Under the pieces are notes generated by a model. It saw nothing but the letters and a program-made list of their open reading frames with translations, did no database searches and was not told the origin of the DNA. 64,000 nt of DNA from Archegozetes longisetosus (Eukaryota > Arthropoda > Arachnida > Sarcoptiformes > Trhypochthoniidae), in contig JAEMBT020000002.1 in NCBI GenBank assembly GCA_018873245.2, positions 12,584,001 through 12,648,000 on the forward strand, in the 5' to 3' direction. A program made the translations under genes and the position numbers. Positions 61,364-64,000 of this stretch are shown one piece after another (positions within the stretch are counted from its first letter, which is position 1; each line of letters starts with the position of its first letter).

Positions 61364-61435
61364 GGGGGTGTAGCTCAGTGGTAGAGCGTTCGCTTTGCAT
61401 GTGAAAGGCCCGGGGTTCGATCCCCCGCACCTCCA
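61364..61435 (+). tRNA. tRNA-Ala (anticodon UGC)
   Basis: 72 nt, no intron, CCA not encoded. The acceptor stem GGGGGUG pairs with CACCUCC and includes the G3-U70 pair that identifies alanine tRNAs. The D arm (A box) is TAGCTCAGTGGTAGAGC. The anticodon stem UUCGC/GUGAA closes the loop UUUGCAU, with anticodon UGC at 61396-61398, reading GCA and probably other Ala codons. The T arm has GGTTCGATCC (B box). All four arms pair, so it should be functional. It sits between convergent METTL1 and RPS27A, and its neighbour METTL1 belongs to the tRNA m7G pathway, which is probably coincidental. Confidence 0.97.
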
Positions 61436-61441
61436 CATACA

Positions 61442-61467
61442 TTTTGCACTATGTACAACATTTTTTT
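61442..61467 (+). terminator. RNA polymerase III terminators of tRNA-Ala
   Basis: A T4 run at 61442-61445, 6 bp after the tRNA, and a stronger T7 run at 61461-61467. Both are on the RNA-like strand, as needed for Pol III termination. Confidence 0.7.
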
Positions 61468-61719
61468 AAACCAAGACTATTTTGATTATTTTGAAGAAAT
61501 TAACTAACGCCTTGTAATAAGTCAAAAGGAACCTAATAAATTGTTAATCGTCTTCTCATTTTAACGAGAAAATGAATCTAACACTAACACTTAAGACCTA
61601 CTAAGAGAAAAGCCATTACCGAAAATGGAATGAATGTCTAACTATAATCAATAGACTCGTTAGCAGTCACTTAAATGACAATAAGTTGAACACAAAATTT
61701 CAATTCAAAACATTATCTT

Positions 61720-61725
61720 TTTATT
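61720..61725 (-). terminator. Poly(A) signal of RPS27A
   Basis: AATAAA on the minus strand, about 50 bp after the RPS27A stop codon. Confidence 0.55.
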
Positions 61726-61776
61726 AATTATAATTTGAAAGAAAAATCGATTAAAAATTCTCAATCAATTGTTGGT

Positions 61777-62271
<495 letters not shown>

Positions 62272-62310
62272 TCAACAATAAGTGAATCGAACGTGTTCAC
62301 TTATTCAGCC

Positions 62311-62330
62311 ATAAGAGGAAAAGGAAATAG
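62311..62330 (-). promoter_or_regulatory. 5' TOP-like transcription start of RPS27A
   Basis: On the minus strand this reads CTATTTCCTTTTCCTCTTAT, a C-plus-pyrimidine tract typical of the mRNA start of ribosomal protein genes. The leader to the ATG would be about 70-80 nt. It also includes a palindrome with 7-bp arms (AAGTGAA...TTCACTT) near 62280-62302. Confidence 0.5.
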
Positions 62331-64000
62331 TCAGTCACTTGTTAGCAAACATCAAACAAAATGTCTCTCACTTGTGCTCGCTATGCCCGACATCTATTGA
62401 CTGCACTTTAATTGAAAAAAACTTTTGGCAGCAATTATCGTTTCTTCAACTGATTTGGTTGACTGTTTTGAAGTTCTGCAGAACCATAACAATTATTTGA
62501 ATAGTTTTGAAATGTGTCACAGAATTCAATTGAAAAGTTTGCGTCACTTCTCTCAGGCATGCATTGAATGGGAAAATGTCGTGATATTAAAAGACATTCA
62601 TTTTTAAGCCATTAATTGACCCATTATTCTAATAGTACCTCAACTCAATTCTAAGTTCTTACACAAGTTTAATGTTATGGTTGTTTTCTTTTCTGATTTG
62701 AATTTTTTCTTGTTGTTTTCTTGGATAATTGCACCATTTCTTCGAACATATACTTAATTGACATAATTATTACTGACAGCATCTAAGCCTTAATTGGTTT
62801 TTAAAGAATGCTTACAATGGTCTGAAAATCCAAATTATTGCACTTTACGAACTATTTGCGAGTTGTTCGATAGTAATCTAACAAACACTTAATCAAAATA
62901 AATATATTCATGCAATTAATCGTTGTTTGCTTTCAACTTTAAAATAATGATTTAGCTTGTTTTAATGCTTCATTAAAGTTTAGTTTGTTTTGCTTTTTAT
63001 ACAGACATTTCAATAATTAACAGCAACACAAATCGCTCACTTATTCATAATGAAGATCCTTATTCAAATAATTAATAGACTGTAAACTTATTATAATAGT
63101 GATTATGCATTAAGAAGCCAAAAGTCAACTAGAAAATGAAGTAAACAGCTCCAAACCAGGTTTAAATGTTTGTGAGGTATTGGTATAAGTGCGCAGCAAA
63201 AGTATTGCAAGTTAATATCAATCGTACAATACTCAGTTAAGTGAAATACTTATCAAATATTCAGTCATAAAGTATTTGAAGTTTGTCTCAAGTGAACAAA
63301 CAAGCTAATATCATTTCAATTGAAAAAATTGAGGTAATGTTTCATTATTTAGCTGCAATTTCCTCTTATAATAGTTGTGAGAGAAAAGCATTAAGTAGTA
63401 CTTGAAGAACTAAACTTTGTTTTGTATTTAATTCAGAAATAATTATATGATATTATGGTTTGAAGTGCATGTGCTGTTAATTCCATACATTTGTCTGACT
63501 TATTATGTGTATGACTCATATCTGATATCATTGCACAATAGCACTGGTAGGTACCGCCTTTCAGTATTCACTTATGTACTGAACCCTTCATAAATTATGT
63601 TAACTTTATGTACAAAAAAGCGAAAGTTATTTAGAACTTTTCAAACATATCACATCGATAATGACAATAATCCTAAATAATTAGTGGTTTATTACAAATC
63701 AGGAAAATAATTATCAAAATTTGCATTAGGTTTCAATTCATTTTTCAAAATTATATCGATTTGTTTCGATGAGTTTTTTTATTCTATTTTTCAAATAATT
63801 AGAAATGATTAAAATTATCGAAACTTCAAACTCTTTAAGAGATATGCTCTAATCTTAACGATCAATTTATTCAATTATTTTCTGTGTTTATGCACTGAAA
63901 TTGCACTTAAGTAACAAATGCTACTTAAGTAAAACATAACTTTGAAAAATGTCAAATTTGAAGTATTCGAACTGACTTAGATTACAGCAGAACCTCATTT
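62331..64000. other. Upstream flank of RPS27A, no gene recognised
   Basis: 1.7 kb of AT-rich DNA. The only open frame of note (62425-62607, 60 codons) has no family features. The RPS27A promoter should lie at the left end. Confidence 0.5.

Overview
The window is AT-rich nuclear DNA of an animal. Genes have GT-AG introns, wide intergenic spaces and arthropod-like families (Lim1, Atg1/ULK, a tramtrack-type BTB zinc finger, RPAIN, METTL1, RPS27A). Introns are mostly short (about 80-270 bp), with kilobase-long ones in the developmental gene and the kinase gene. My best guess is an arthropod, plausibly a mite or another chelicerate. That assignment is inference from gene style, not proof.

Layout. 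1-15775 (minus): a Lim1/Lhx1-5 LIM-homeobox gene with three coding exons. Its last exon(s), starting inside the homeodomain, lie beyond the left edge. Four (CT/GA)n arrays sit in the terminal intron. 15776-34000: about 18 kb with no recognisable gene, probably regulatory DNA of Lim1. 34009-34439: a non-autonomous hAT element with a perfect 8-bp target duplication. 34941-36392 (plus): a PM20D2-type M20 dipeptidase in two exons. 37502-39391 (minus): a BTB/C2H2 zinc-finger gene in two exons. 42703-43884 (plus): an intronless NRDP1/RNF41-like RING E3 whose usual C-terminal domain is replaced by two ubiquitin-like domains. 44885-48135: a cluster of mobile-element debris (fold-backs, a decayed non-LTR reverse transcriptase, a complete non-autonomous hAT element with 8-bp duplications). 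51593-57930 (minus): ULK/Atg1 autophagy kinase in ten exons. 58984-59985 (minus): RPAIN in four exons, head-to-head with METTL1 (60283-61080, plus) across 297 bp. 61364-61435: tRNA-Ala(UGC). 61777-62247 (minus): the ubiquitin-eS31 fusion gene RPS27A with a TOP-like start.

The right third is a compact housekeeping block (autophagy, RPA import, tRNA m7G methylation, a tRNA gene, ribosome/ubiquitin supply). The left third is a sparse developmental locus. I reconstructed exon joins by hand from splice signals, phase continuity and remembered family sequence patterns. Phases agree at every internal join. The most unusual item is the RING-TRAFzf-coiled coil-UBL-UBL protein at 42703-43884.
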